This document shows, one piece after another, positions 17,082-26,798 of a DNA stretch of 64,000 nt. The position numbers were made by a program, and so were the translations under genes. Source of the DNA: Halobellus salinus (lineage in GTDB: Archaea > Halobacteriota > Halobacteria > Halobacteriales > Haloferacaceae). The notes beneath the pieces are model-generated. The model saw nothing but the letters and a program-made list of their open reading frames with translations, searched no databases and was not told the origin of the DNA. The stretch is from NCBI RefSeq assembly GCF_014646875.1, contig NZ_BMOC01000007.1:1-64000 (forward strand), in the 5' to 3' direction. Position 1 is the stretch's first letter. Each line of letters opens with the position of its first letter.

Positions 17082-18926
17082 ATGACCGACTACTTCGAGG
17101 TCCACGGACGCGACGGGGCCGCCAGGGTGGGAGAACTCCGGCTCGCGGACCCGCTCACGACGCCGGCGCTCGTCGACGACAGCGTCGACGACGGGGGGAG
17201 CCTCTGGGCGGCCGACCGGGAGGTGCCGCGGGGGTACCGGGAACTCCTGACGGTGCTGCCTCACCGGTCGTTCCCGGCGGGTACCGACGAGACCGTCCAG
17301 GACGCCTTCGCGGTGGACTATCCCGACGTCGACTACCCCAGCGCCGCGGTGGTCACGAGCGAGACCGCCGCCGACCACGGCGCGGACGTGTACATCCCCT
17401 CGGACGCCCCGGGGTTCGTGGGTCATGCCGCTGCCTTTCGTGACGAGATCATCGCCGCCCGCGAGGCGCTGCCGCCGGACACCGGGCTGTACCTCTCGGG
17501 CGTCGCCACCCCGCGGAACGCCGCGACCCTGGTCTACGCCGGGGTGGATCTGCTGGACGCCAAACGCGCGCGGGTCAGGGGGCTCCAGGGGTTCTACCTC
17601 ACCCGCGAGGACGAGCAGTTCCTCGCGGATCTGACAGAACTCCCGTGTTCGTGTCCGGCGTGTCGCGGGAAGCGGACCGTCGCGGATATCCATCCCGACG
17701 CCGACACCGAGGCCGCCGCCGACGCCCGCGAGGACCCCGCTGTCTTCGGCCGCGAGGACTGCGCCGACCACAACGAGTACGCGCTCCGGTCGGAACTCGC
17801 GACGATCCGCCGGCGGATCCGCGACGGGCGGCTCCGGGACTACGTCGAGGCGCAGGCGCGCCACGATCAGTGGCTCACGGCGGCGTTCCGGGAGTTCGAC
17901 GACGAGTACAGGTACGTAGAGGAGCGGACACCGGTGATCCGCGACGCCGAACTCACTGCGGCCAGCGAGGACACCCTCCGGCGCGTGGAGATCCAGCGGT
18001 TCGCCGACCGGGTGACTTCCAGATATCGGAACCGCTTCTCCAATCCCCTGGTCCTCGTTCCGTGCTCCGCGACGAAGCCCTACAGCGAGTCACAGAGCCA
18101 CGAGCAGTTCCACGACGCGATCCAGTACCGCGGCCACACCGTCTCGATGACCTCCCCGATCGGGGTGGTGCCGATGGAGTTGGAGCTGACGTATCCGGCC
18201 CAACACTACGACGCCGTGGTCACGGGCCGGTGGTCCGACGACGAGGTCTCGTTCGTCGCGAGCGTGTTTCGACAGTACCTCGCTCGCAACGACTACCCAC
18301 GGGTGATCGCGCACGTCCCCGACGGCGGCTACCGCGAGGTCTGCGAGCGGGTCGAAGCCGATCTCGATGTCGAATTCGAGTACACTGTGACGGGACACCC
18401 CACCGACACCGACTCGATCGCGAACCTGATGTCGACGCTCGACGGCGAGTTGAAATACGGAAAGAGAGAGCGCCAGCACAATACCGTAAAGGCGCTCGCG
18501 GACTACCAGTTCGGCCCCGACGCCGGCGACGACCTCTTCGCGGACGTCGACCTGCAGACGACGAGCCGGTATCCGAAGCTCCAGGTTCGAGACCGGGAGC
18601 GAGAGGACGAGAACGGCACCGGCGGCGAACAGCTGGCGACGATGGTGCCGCAGTACGGCGTGCTCGCGCTGACACTCGCCGGCGCACGGCTGTGGGACCG
18701 GTCGGACGTCCCGACAAGGCGCGTCGAGATCGACGGGTTCGTGCCGCACGGCAGCGTGCTCGCGCCGGGCGTGGTCGACGCGGACGAGGACATCCGGGTC
18801 GGCGACGAGGTGGTTGTCGAGGGACCCGACGCCTACGCCGTGGGGCGCGCGCGGATGTTCGGCCGGGAGATGGCCGAGTCGACCCGGGGGGAGGCGGTGC
18901 AGGTGCGGCACGTCACTGAGCGGTAG
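17082..18926 (+). CDS. arcS: Archaeosine synthase ArcS (TgtA2)
   Basis: ArcS converts the preQ0 base at tRNA position 15 into archaeosine. The N-terminal half is a diverged TGT-like domain that retains the zinc site CSCPACRGK but lacks the TgtA catalytic DSGSFQ. The middle contains the ArcS-specific core PLVLVPCSATKPYSESQSH and YRGHTVSMTSPIGVVPMELE. The C-terminus is a PUA domain (RRVEIDGFVPHGSVLAPGVVDADEDIRVGDEVVV). 614 residues fit the haloarchaeal form. It lies directly downstream of tgtA. Confidence 0.93.
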   Translation: MTDYFEVHGRDGAARVGELRLADPLTTPALVDDSVDDGGSLWAADREVPRGYRELLTVLPHRSFPAGTDETVQDAFAVDYPDVDYPSAAVVTSETAADHGADVYIPSDAPGFVGHAAAFRDEIIAAREALPPDTGLYLSGVATPRNAATLVYAGVDLLDAKRARVRGLQGFYLTREDEQFLADLTELPCSCPACRGKRTVADIHPDADTEAAADAREDPAVFGREDCADHNEYALRSELATIRRRIRDGRLRDYVEAQARHDQWLTAAFREFDDEYRYVEERTPVIRDAELTAASEDTLRRVEIQRFADRVTSRYRNRFSNPLVLVPCSATKPYSESQSHEQFHDAIQYRGHTVSMTSPIGVVPMELELTYPAQHYDAVVTGRWSDDEVSFVASVFRQYLARNDYPRVIAHVPDGGYREVCERVEADLDVEFEYTVTGHPTDTDSIANLMSTLDGELKYGKRERQHNTVKALADYQFGPDAGDDLFADVDLQTTSRYPKLQVRDREREDENGTGGEQLATMVPQYGVLALTLAGARLWDRSDVPTRRVEIDGFVPHGSVLAPGVVDADEDIRVGDEVVVEGPDAYAVGRARMFGREMAESTRGEAVQVRHVTER

Positions 18927-19018
18927 GAGACGTATTTGCCGCAAAGTCCGTTTCTCGAACGCGGAATTATATTTTTCAGGTGCAAAGTTTATGTAGTGAT
19001 TGGCAGTACAAATAGCTG

Positions 19019-19288
19019 ATGTCTCACCAACAAGAGGAGGCGTGCCCTCCGGCCGACGAGCTCCCCGAAAACGAAGACGTCGACTGGACAATCCTTCGGT
19101 CGATGCTCGCAGCCAGTAACGAGACGTCACAGGCGATGGAGTCACACCTCTTACGTGTCTACTACAGTGAGGGCGAGGACTCTCAGGTCGCACAGACCGA
19201 AGAACATCTGGAGCGTGCCATCGCACGGCACGAACGGATCATCGAGAACCTCGGGTTGGCCAAGAAGATGGTCGACAGGCGTGGCTGA
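19019..19288 (+). CDS. Small acidic protein of unknown function
   Basis: This 89-residue protein is not recognised. It has an acidic N-terminus (PPADELPENEDVDW), then two likely helices (TILRSMLAASNETSQAMESHLLRVYY and QTEEHLERAIARHERIIENLGLAKKMV). An AT-rich region (AATTATATTTTT at about 18,964-18,975) upstream suits a promoter. Its stop codon lies inside a transposon-end hairpin region at 19,283-19,320, so the C-terminal residues may come from an insertion. No function can be proposed. Confidence 0.6.
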   Translation: MSHQQEEACPPADELPENEDVDWTILRSMLAASNETSQAMESHLLRVYYSEGEDSQVAQTEEHLERAIARHERIIENLGLAKKMVDRRG

Positions 19289-19320
19289 CATCCTCCCACG
19301 ACTGAAGTTGTGGGCGTTCC
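19283..19320 (-). mobile_element. Solo right-end hairpin of an IS200/IS605 (TnpB-type) element
   Basis: On the minus strand the sequence reads as a hairpin CCCACAAC-TTCA-GTCGTGGG followed by AGGATGTCAG. This is the form of the right end of haloarchaeal tnpB-bearing elements, where the 3' scaffold of the TnpB guide RNA is encoded. The same hairpin and tail recur at 45,789-45,818 on the plus strand. No tnpB gene is next to either. The following 19,321-19,467 holds no gene that can be supported. Confidence 0.55.
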
Positions 19321-19467
19321 CGTCGAGCCACTGTAACGGGCGGTCGTGTGTGGATGTCGACCGGATGTTGAAAAACAATGCCAAATTCGGTAGATGGTGT
19401 CGGAAATCGGCAAACATACCGATGCTACATAGAAGAGTATTTCTATTAGGCGTAGTATGCGCGTCGT

Positions 19468-19818
19468 ATGCGACTATCGACGCCAGTAGATTTCGAGATC
19501 CTCAACGCTCTCTCTAACGGGCGCCGGAACACGGCGGCGAACCTCTCGAAGATCATTGACCGGAGTCGGTCGTACATCAACACGCGGCTGCCGGTGCTCG
19601 CGGACTACGGGCTTGTGACGCGGATCGGACCGGCAGAGAACAGCGGGCTCTACGAGATCACCGACAAGGGACTCGTCGCGACGGCGAATCGCGAGGCGTA
19701 CGCCCGTGACGACGTCGACTTCGACGAACTCGTCGAACGGAAGGTCGAACAGCGGCGGGCGTCGGACGACGGCGACACCGCCGGGTCGGACGGTTCCGGC
19801 CCGGGGACCGACGAGTAG
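19468..19818 (+). CDS. Winged-helix DNA-binding protein (PhiH1 repressor-like), paralogue 1
   Basis: The 116-residue protein opens VDFEILNALSNGRRNTAANLSKIIDRSRSYINTRLPVLADYGLVTRIGP, a helix-turn-helix and winged-helix fold of the type found in haloarchaeal PhiH1-repressor-like and MarR-like regulators. SGLYEITDKG forms the wing. The last 40 residues are acidic and disordered. A TATA-like TTTCTATTA lies about 25 bp upstream of the ATG, suggesting a leaderless transcript. The gene at 19,980 is a close paralogue. Confidence 0.8.
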   Translation: MRLSTPVDFEILNALSNGRRNTAANLSKIIDRSRSYINTRLPVLADYGLVTRIGPAENSGLYEITDKGLVATANREAYARDDVDFDELVERKVEQRRASDDGDTAGSDGSGPGTDE

Positions 19819-19921
19819 CTCTCTGCGGTACTGCTTTTTCGCTCCCAGTACGGACTCGGTCTTCGGATCGGGTAGAACCCGCACACTCGGTCGCGGCGGT
19901 CCCGCCGGCCAACAGCTATAT

Positions 19922-19938
19922 ACCGTCGGTAACTACCG
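19922..19938. promoter_or_regulatory. Candidate operator ACCGNCGGNAANNACCG, copy 1, next to a TATA box
   Basis: Directly after TATA-like CTATATA (19,915-19,921) lies ACCGTCGGTAACTACCG, which includes the 11-bp palindrome TACCGTCGGTA at 19,921-19,931. A matching 17-mer occurs at 20,414-20,430. This position, between TATA and the expected start site for the gene at 19,980, suits repressor binding. The role is inferred from position and repetition only. Confidence 0.45.
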
Positions 19939-19979
19939 CTGAGACAGAGCGGTCGGCGTCGCCGGCCGGTCGTAAATAC

Positions 19980-20294
19980 ATGGGACTGTACCTCGTCGAA
20001 CCCACGGACTTCGAGATCCTCGCGTATCTGGCCGACGTCGGTCGGAACAATGCGGTCAACATCGCCGTCGCCTTGGAGCAGAACCGCGAGTATATGAACG
20101 CCCGGCTGCACGCGCTCGCGAGCCACGAGTGCGTCGAGCGGATCGGCCCGGCCGACAACAGCGGGCTCTACGAGATCACGGCGAAAGGCGAGGCTGCGCT
20201 GGAATTCCGGGAGTTGCGCGACGACCCCGACGCCGACTTCGGCGCACGCGTCGAGGCCGCGATCAGCGACGACACCGCGGCCGCGGAGGACTGA
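19980..20294 (+). CDS. Winged-helix DNA-binding protein (PhiH1 repressor-like), paralogue 2
   Basis: The 104-residue protein shares the layout of the gene at 19,468: TDFEILAYLADVGRNNAVNIAVALEQNREYMNARLHALASHECVERIGPADNSGLYEITAKG. The helix-turn-helix and the wing (SGLYEIT) are clear; the acidic tail is shorter. The pair probably arose by tandem duplication. A candidate operator lies at 19,922-19,938 beside its TATA box, so autoregulation or cross-regulation by the paralogue is plausible. Confidence 0.8.
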   Translation: MGLYLVEPTDFEILAYLADVGRNNAVNIAVALEQNREYMNARLHALASHECVERIGPADNSGLYEITAKGEAALEFRELRDDPDADFGARVEAAISDDTAAAED

Positions 20295-20413
20295 GACGGA
20301 CTCCCCGAGCGCCGCCCCCGTCGCACGGGTGGGGACGACCACCGGTCGGTGCAGGCGGTTTCGTCGGTGCGGTCGGGCGGCCCGTCGACAGCCACCGCTG
20401 TCCCGAAATTAGT

Positions 20414-20430
20414 ACCGACGGCAATAACCG
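20414..20430. promoter_or_regulatory. Candidate operator ACCGNCGGNAANNACCG, copy 2
   Basis: ACCGACGGCAATAACCG matches the site at 19,922-19,938 at 13 of 17 positions, and all conserved positions fall in the pattern ACCG-N-CGG-N-AA-NN-ACCG. An AT-rich AAATTAGT precedes it, as the TATA box precedes copy 1. It sits about 130 bp upstream of the ribbon-helix-helix gene. The rest of 20,295-20,562 shows no gene. Confidence 0.4.
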
Positions 20431-20562
20431 GAAAGAGTGACTGACAACAACTACCATCAGTAATTCTAAGTAATGTCATCCGGAATCAATTCCTGAGTGG
20501 TGGAGACGCCACCGAAAGCCACTCGATGGCGGTAGATTGCGGTAGAACGGAACATAGAGACG

Positions 20563-20727
20563 ATGACCACATCCAACGACGGCGGCGCGAGCGACGACAC
20601 GACGCACACGTCCATCGAAGTCGATCGCGACGTGTGGCGTCACCTCAGAAGCGACGCCGTTGCAGACGGGAAGAACGTCTCAGAGAAACTTCAGGAGGTG
20701 CTCGAGGATTATTACGACCTCGATTGA
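20563..20727 (+). CDS. Small ribbon-helix-helix type DNA-binding protein
   Basis: A 54-residue frame begins MTTSNDGGASDD. It continues with HTSIEVDRDVWRHLRSDAVADGKNVSEKLQEVLEDYYDLD, which has the beta strand followed by two helices seen in Arc/CopG/RHH antitoxin-like proteins. GKNVSEKLQEVLEDYY is typical of haloarchaeal members. No toxin gene is next to it. A direct repeat GCGGTAGA(TT)GCGGTAGA lies shortly upstream and may be an operator half-site pair. Confidence 0.65.
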   Translation: MTTSNDGGASDDTTHTSIEVDRDVWRHLRSDAVADGKNVSEKLQEVLEDYYDLD

Positions 20728-20805
20728 CGCGCACGGCGCGAGTGCGTCGGAGCACGGCAGGGCGCATCGTTCGACGACTGACTACGATACAACTACAAAC
20801 ACGAA

Positions 20806-23800
20806 ATGACACGCGATAGACGCGAGATACGCGAGAAGACGCGTGCAGTGTTGCTGGCGGCCATTATGATTGTCTCCATCTTCGGAGGCACAATGGCGTT
20901 TGCCGGCAGTGCTGCGGCGCAACCGAGTAATACTTCGTTGAGCGATAGTCTCGTTCAACCCAGCGAATCAGTAACTATATCGGGAGATGTTCCCGAGGAC
21001 TTCGACCCCAATAATCAGGACCTATACGTCAACGTTGATGAGAACCAGGACGGGAGCGTCAACACTTCCGTAGTAGTTTCGGATGGCAATATCGACGCGG
21101 AAGCCGATACATTCGAGCAGTCGTTCGTAGTTGACGGTGGCCTCGAACTCGAAGACGGTGATGTCGCCGAAATCTACGTCGCCGAGGACCAGAGTTCACT
21201 CACTGACTTGGCTGGAACGCTCACCGTTGACGGGAGTTCTCCGACAATCGAGAACTTCTCACCCGAAGAGGACGCTGACGTAAACAATCCGTTCCAGCCG
21301 ATCACCGTCGACGTGTCGGACGAGGTGACCGCTAATGAAGACCTCTCCATTACAGTCAACGTCGACAACGCGGGGAACATCAACACCTACGAGATCAACC
21401 CCGAGACGGCGACCGGTGATGGCGTCGAGTACGCTGACGGTACAGTGACGATCGATCCGTCGAGTGACAACGTTCCGCGCTTCACCCAAGATACTGTCGA
21501 CGTTTCGGTGACCGTAGTCGACGAAGCCGGTAACGAAGGATCGGGGGACGTGACCTTCGAGGTCATTCAAGCTGCCGTTACGGCTGACTACAACATAGCT
21601 GACCCAGGGAACGACGTGAACGACGTGAACGAAACCGTCGAAGTCGAACTCACCGCACAAGGTGCGGGTCTCGAAGTCAATGACTCGACGGCGACACTGA
21701 CGATCACCGGGCCTGACGGCTACGAGCAATCGTTCGACTACACGGACGATCAGTACAACAACGACACCGATACGTTCAGTGTCACGCCTGACGGTGGCGA
21801 AACCGTCCCATCGTTCGATACGGACGGCTCCTACACCGTCAGCGTAAGCGCGTCGGACAGCGCGGGTAACTCCGTCGACGAAAGCGACGAAAGCGAGAGC
21901 TTCTTAGTCGACACCCAGTCGCCGAACGTCACGAGCGTCACGCTCACTGACGACAACCTCAACGTCAGCGATACAGACGAGAACGGCGAAGAGGTTCGCG
22001 TCACGTTCGACGAGTCGGGTACTGGTCCCAGCGCTGAATCAGGGGTCAATCCTGGTTCGGTTGAGGTAGCTGTCGATATCGGTGGGGAAGTCCAGACAGC
22101 CACCGGGACTGAGTTCGTTGACGATGACGTTGAAGAGACGGTCATCGTTCCGCTCGATCTCAGTAACGGGGGCTACGACGGCGTAGAAAACGAGTCTGCG
22201 ATCGTCAACGTCACCGCTGCGTCCGACACTGCCGGTAACTCGCTCGGCAACGCGGACGCAGACGAGAGTAACACCACGTTCGCTATCGACACTGACGGCC
22301 CGAGTGTCGAACTCAGTGGATTGCCCGCCGATGGAACCCTTAGCGGCTACGTGAACGTCACGTCGCTCATCGATAGCGACAAGACGAGCGATGTCGACGA
22401 GACGGTCGTTACTATCGAGGTCGGTGGTGAAGACGAAACAGTTCAGAACGCAGATGAACTCCCCGGAGCTATCGACCAGAACGCACTAGTCGATATCACT
22501 GGGACCGCCGAGAATCTGACGACGCAGGTGGATGCCTACCCTGACGGAACTCACGTACTAGTCGTAGCCGTTCAGGACGACGCAGGCAATCCCGCCTTTG
22601 CAACGAAGCCATTCACCCTAGATAACGGTGAGGGTGCGACGATCAACCAATCTGGTACGAACTATCTCCCCGGTGTCGTGACGCCGGTTGGTGTCGGGAC
22701 TTCGGATGTCGACGTATCCGAGGTATTCAACGAAGAGGAAAGTGAGCTGGAGTACGAGGTCAACGGGGATGGGGTCCTCGATGACTCCGTGATCGAGGCC
22801 GAGGACTTCCGCGGCCAGACGGTCAATGTGAGCGCGGAGACCGAGGATGGCTCCGATTCGACGCTCCCGGTTCAGATCCAGTTTGCGCCGCTCATCGGGG
22901 CCGAGAGCGTCAGCGGTGACGAGATCAACATCGGTGTCGAAACTGACGCCGAGAGCCTCGAAGAGCTCAACGTTACTGTTGAAGATACTGATGGCCACTT
23001 CGCGCAGACCGAGCGTCAGCTCACGCGCGACGACTTCACCGAGTACGGTGATGACAGCGGCATCTACACGGCGGATCCCGAGGGCTTCGACGACGGTGTC
23101 TACGAGGTCACGGTGACTGATGCCGTAGAGAACGGTGACGACGTGCTCGGACAGACCACCGATCTTGACGGAAACACTGAAGCAATTGTCGACGCTGGAG
23201 GTCCGAGTCCCGAAACGGCCTACGTGACTGGGAGCGACGGTCAGGCGACGTTCGTCCGCGTCGAGTTCAACGAAGTTGTCGACGATGTCGACGCCGAAGA
23301 TGTCTCCTTCGACGGCAGCGGTGACGCGGTCGTAAATGTCAACAACGGCGCAGACGATGGCATCCTGAACGTCACCCTCGACGGTGAGGTCCAGACTGCC
23401 GACGCGCCCCTGCTGAACGTTTCCGGGGTCACCGAGGCGACCGGCGACGGCTCGACTCTCGGAGCGGATGCGTCCACCAACGTCACGACGGCCAGCTTCG
23501 ACCTCGCAGCTGACGGCCTAAACGTCATCTCGCTGCCGGCCGAGGCCGGATCCAAGGACATTGCGGAAACTGGACTCAACAGCTCCGCTATCGAGACGGT
23601 CAGCGCGTACGACGCGACGACCGACTCGTTCGAGCAGTACTCGCCCGGTGCCGAAGAGAACGACCTCACCGAACTCGAAGGCGGTGTGGGCTACGTCGTG
23701 AACGTCGACGAGGACACGACGGTCGAGTTCAACGTGCAGAACGTCCCGAGTGAGGAGCTCCAGGCGCCGCAGTCACAGCAGATCAGCGAGGGTTACAACC

Positions 23801-26709
23801 TGATCGGTCACTACCAGGAAGGTCAGCAGTCCGTCGGCCAAGCGCTGACCTACTTGGACGCCACCTACGACATCGAGCGTGGGTACAGCGGTACCCAGGT
23901 TAGCGCGCTCGAAGCCGGCGAGGGCTACTGGCTCTTCTCCAACGGGGCCGGCACGCACGCACCCGTGAACTACGGCGGCGTGAGCAGCGAACAGCCCAGC
24001 GTCGGTAGTGTTCAGCTGACTGAGACCAACGATGACGGCGTCCTCCGGCAGAGCGAGCAGGTCGAGATCTCTGCCACAGTGCAGCACGACGACGTCATCG
24101 ATTCGGTGACCGCGGATCCGCCGAGCGAGATCGCGGCTGGCACGGGTCCGGTCACTCTGACCGACGACAACAACGACGGCGAGTACACCGGCACGCTGAC
24201 GGTGAACTTCAGCGACGACGCTGAGGGCGACACCACGCTCACCATCCCAGTCCAAGCGGTCGACGTTGACGGGAACGCCGGAATCGCCGACAGCGGTGAG
24301 GTGCAGACGGCGTCCGACGCCGGCAGCGACGATCCGAGAGAGCCGAAGGCGGTGACGAACCTCGACACCGGTGTCGAGTACAACAGCCTCACCGCCGCGC
24401 TGAACGAGGCCGAGGAGTTCCAGACGCTCGAACTCACGCGCGGGAACTTCTCCGAGGACCGCGACTCGCTGACAGTCTCGACGAACAACCTCGAACTCGT
24501 CGGCCAAGGTGAGGCCGGCGCGCCGGAGGGGACGACCATCGTGCCCGAGCTGCGGATCACCGGCGACAGCGTTGAGGTCGAGAACATCAGCTTCGAGGAG
24601 ATCAACCCCAGTGGTGACGTGACCGTCATAGGTGACGGCGTCACGCTGGACAATGTCAACGCCGACAACACGATCACCATCGAGGGGAATCAGGCGAGCG
24701 TCGACGACTCTAACGCCACCTCGATCGACATCACCGGTTCGGAGGCCTCGGTCAGTAACAGCCAGGCCACCTCGGTGACTATCGAGGCTGACGACACCTC
24801 AGTGACGGGTGGTTCGGCAGAGACGATCACCATCGCTGACGGGAGTACCGGCAGCAGTATCAGCGGGACCCAGACGACTGAGGGTATTGATGATCAAAGT
24901 GGTAACGCGACCACGTCGGATATCAACCCGGCCGATGATGTCGTCGTGAACTCCGATACTGGCGAGACGTTCGACAGCATCCAGAACGCGGTTGACAATG
25001 CGAGCAGCGACGAGACGCTCCGTGTCGGTGCTGGTACGTTCAATGAGTCGGTGACGGTTGATACCGAGGGCCTGACGCTCGAAGGCCCGAACGCTGAGCT
25101 CGCTGGTGACAGCGACGCCCGCGGTGACGAGGCATTGATCAATCGGACCGGTACGCCTGTGAGTGGTGGCTCGGCTGTAAGCATCACCGAAGCAGGCGTG
25201 ACTGTTGATGGATTCCAGATTGAGAGTGCCGCACAAAACGGTATCTCGGTTGACCAGCCTGTCAACGATACAACCATCCAGAACAATCGCATCACGAGTG
25301 TTGCTGGAAACACATTCGGAAGTAACAGTGGTCCTAGAGCGACTGGCAACGGAATCACGTTCGGATTACCACGTGATGTGAGTCAGACCACTGTTACAGG
25401 CGCTGTCATCAGTGACAATGTGATTTCAGGGGTTACAACCGAAGACCTGGGTACTGACGAAGACCGCACGACTGCTAATGGTATTCAGATTCTCACGCGT
25501 CAGCACAACGTCGAGGGTATGGAGATTACCGGCAACGTCATTTCCGACTTGGAGGCCGGAACCTCTGGCGACAGTGGTGACAAGCGTGCCCGTGGGATCA
25601 TAGTCAATGTCGGTGACGATGGTGGTACAATCGGAGCCGCCGACGGGGTCACTATCGCGGACAACGACATCTCCGGTGTCACCGGCGCCGGTGGGTTCTC
25701 TGACGCCACTGGAGTTGGCCTGTTCGAAGCTGGTGGTGCCGCCAGCGACACGCAGCCACGGGTCGGACCTGAGAACTTCACTGTGACGAATAATCAGTTC
25801 GACGACCTCACCAACAATGGAAAAGATCCTGCACCGGCAATCTTTGTCGGTGGAATCGAGACGCTCGGTGAGAGCCACAGTGTGACCCAAAACCAGATTG
25901 ACGATGGGTCGATAATCCGGTTCGCTGGCGATCAGATAGGCTTTGATCCCGCCGCTGCTGACGCGTTGAACGCCAGCGGAAACACGTTTACTGACGAGAA
26001 CGCTGAGGTCTATTACGTTGATGCGACCGACGCGGCTGACCTCAACACCGTGCTCAACGACAACACATTTGAGCCTGAGGTCATCGCCGGTGATGCGGCA
26101 ATCCTGGCACCACCCGCTGAGGGTGAAGTCCTGAACCTCAACACCGGCGAGCGGTTCGACGGTGACAAGCCGATTAGTACTGCCGTGGACAATGCCAACC
26201 CCGACGACACGCTCCGTGTCGGGCCTGGTACCTACACTGCGGGAGAAGGTGATAATTCTGAAAACGAGCGAACGATTGATGTGACAGGCCTGACGCTGGA
26301 AGGCCCGAATGCTGGCATCGACGGTAACAGTAGCGAGCGCGGTAGTGAAGCGACGATTAATGGACCGTTGATGATTGGAGCAGACGAGGTCACTGTTGAT
26401 GGGCTCGCCATCGACGACACTGACGCTAATTCCGGTGGCGATCTCCCCGGCCCAGGTGCAGTCCAGATTGCTGTGGGCGGTGCCTACGGTGATACCGCTG
26501 ACAATGCTACGGTCAGAAATAATGTTATTATTGCTGGTACTAATAATAACAATGTTAATTTCGGAGTGGTCTACGGCGAGGGTACCACTAACGCGACCGT
26601 AACTCAGAATCTCTTCGACGAGGGGCAGTATAGCGCCTCAGCCTCAGCGGCGTTCGGTGATCAGCCTGATTTTGAAGAAATCAATAACACCGACGAAACT
26701 ACCGGCTAA
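20806..26709 (+). CDS. Giant secreted surface protein with halobacterial S-layer signal and beta-helix repeats
   Basis: The 1,967-residue protein begins with a typical halobacterial surface-glycoprotein signal peptide (REKTRAVLLAAIMIVSIFGG...AGSAAA, cleavage near residue 39). The first 800 residues are Ig-like/cadherin-like beta repeats rich in Asp, Glu and Thr with many N-x-S/T sites. A middle segment (about 900-1050) resembles a haloarchaeal S-layer domain (LNVISLPAEAGSKDIAETGL, YNLIGHYQEG, GYWLFSNGAG). From about 1180, right-handed beta-helix (NosD-like) repeats follow, with the unit TGETFDSIQNAV...TLRVGAGTF...GLTLEGPNA appearing again near 1780. No C-terminal anchor is visible; it ends inside the beta-helix repeats. 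Codon use is more AT-rich than in neighbours. Confidence 0.8.
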   Translation: MTRDRREIREKTRAVLLAAIMIVSIFGGTMAFAGSAAAQPSNTSLSDSLVQPSESVTISGDVPEDFDPNNQDLYVNVDENQDGSVNTSVVVSDGNIDAEADTFEQSFVVDGGLELEDGDVAEIYVAEDQSSLTDLAGTLTVDGSSPTIENFSPEEDADVNNPFQPITVDVSDEVTANEDLSITVNVDNAGNINTYEINPETATGDGVEYADGTVTIDPSSDNVPRFTQDTVDVSVTVVDEAGNEGSGDVTFEVIQAAVTADYNIADPGNDVNDVNETVEVELTAQGAGLEVNDSTATLTITGPDGYEQSFDYTDDQYNNDTDTFSVTPDGGETVPSFDTDGSYTVSVSASDSAGNSVDESDESESFLVDTQSPNVTSVTLTDDNLNVSDTDENGEEVRVTFDESGTGPSAESGVNPGSVEVAVDIGGEVQTATGTEFVDDDVEETVIVPLDLSNGGYDGVENESAIVNVTAASDTAGNSLGNADADESNTTFAIDTDGPSVELSGLPADGTLSGYVNVTSLIDSDKTSDVDETVVTIEVGGEDETVQNADELPGAIDQNALVDITGTAENLTTQVDAYPDGTHVLVVAVQDDAGNPAFATKPFTLDNGEGATINQSGTNYLPGVVTPVGVGTSDVDVSEVFNEEESELEYEVNGDGVLDDSVIEAEDFRGQTVNVSAETEDGSDSTLPVQIQFAPLIGAESVSGDEINIGVETDAESLEELNVTVEDTDGHFAQTERQLTRDDFTEYGDDSGIYTADPEGFDDGVYEVTVTDAVENGDDVLGQTTDLDGNTEAIVDAGGPSPETAYVTGSDGQATFVRVEFNEVVDDVDAEDVSFDGSGDAVVNVNNGADDGILNVTLDGEVQTADAPLLNVSGVTEATGDGSTLGADASTNVTTASFDLAADGLNVISLPAEAGSKDIAETGLNSSAIETVSAYDATTDSFEQYSPGAEENDLTELEGGVGYVVNVDEDTTVEFNVQNVPSEELQAPQSQQISEGYNLIGHYQEGQQSVGQALTYLDATYDIERGYSGTQVSALEAGEGYWLFSNGAGTHAPVNYGGVSSEQPSVGSVQLTETNDDGVLRQSEQVEISATVQHDDVIDSVTADPPSEIAAGTGPVTLTDDNNDGEYTGTLTVNFSDDAEGDTTLTIPVQAVDVDGNAGIADSGEVQTASDAGSDDPREPKAVTNLDTGVEYNSLTAALNEAEEFQTLELTRGNFSEDRDSLTVSTNNLELVGQGEAGAPEGTTIVPELRITGDSVEVENISFEEINPSGDVTVIGDGVTLDNVNADNTITIEGNQASVDDSNATSIDITGSEASVSNSQATSVTIEADDTSVTGGSAETITIADGSTGSSISGTQTTEGIDDQSGNATTSDINPADDVVVNSDTGETFDSIQNAVDNASSDETLRVGAGTFNESVTVDTEGLTLEGPNAELAGDSDARGDEALINRTGTPVSGGSAVSITEAGVTVDGFQIESAAQNGISVDQPVNDTTIQNNRITSVAGNTFGSNSGPRATGNGITFGLPRDVSQTTVTGAVISDNVISGVTTEDLGTDEDRTTANGIQILTRQHNVEGMEITGNVISDLEAGTSGDSGDKRARGIIVNVGDDGGTIGAADGVTIADNDISGVTGAGGFSDATGVGLFEAGGAASDTQPRVGPENFTVTNNQFDDLTNNGKDPAPAIFVGGIETLGESHSVTQNQIDDGSIIRFAGDQIGFDPAAADALNASGNTFTDENAEVYYVDATDAADLNTVLNDNTFEPEVIAGDAAILAPPAEGEVLNLNTGERFDGDKPISTAVDNANPDDTLRVGPGTYTAGEGDNSENERTIDVTGLTLEGPNAGIDGNSSERGSEATINGPLMIGADEVTVDGLAIDDTDANSGGDLPGPGAVQIAVGGAYGDTADNATVRNNVIIAGTNNNNVNFGVVYGEGTTNATVTQNLFDEGQYSASASAAFGDQPDFEEINNTDETTG

Positions 26710-26798
26710 CTGGAGTAAGTAGGTTACTACCTACCTTTTCTCTTCGTACCGCTCGCTAATTGACCGCGGCTTCTTTCGATTATCAAACCACACAACGA

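Noticed and set aside
20563-20727. Toxin-antitoxin module based on the RHH protein
   Set aside because: No small toxin-like gene overlaps or adjoins it; the next gene is the surface protein 78 bp away.
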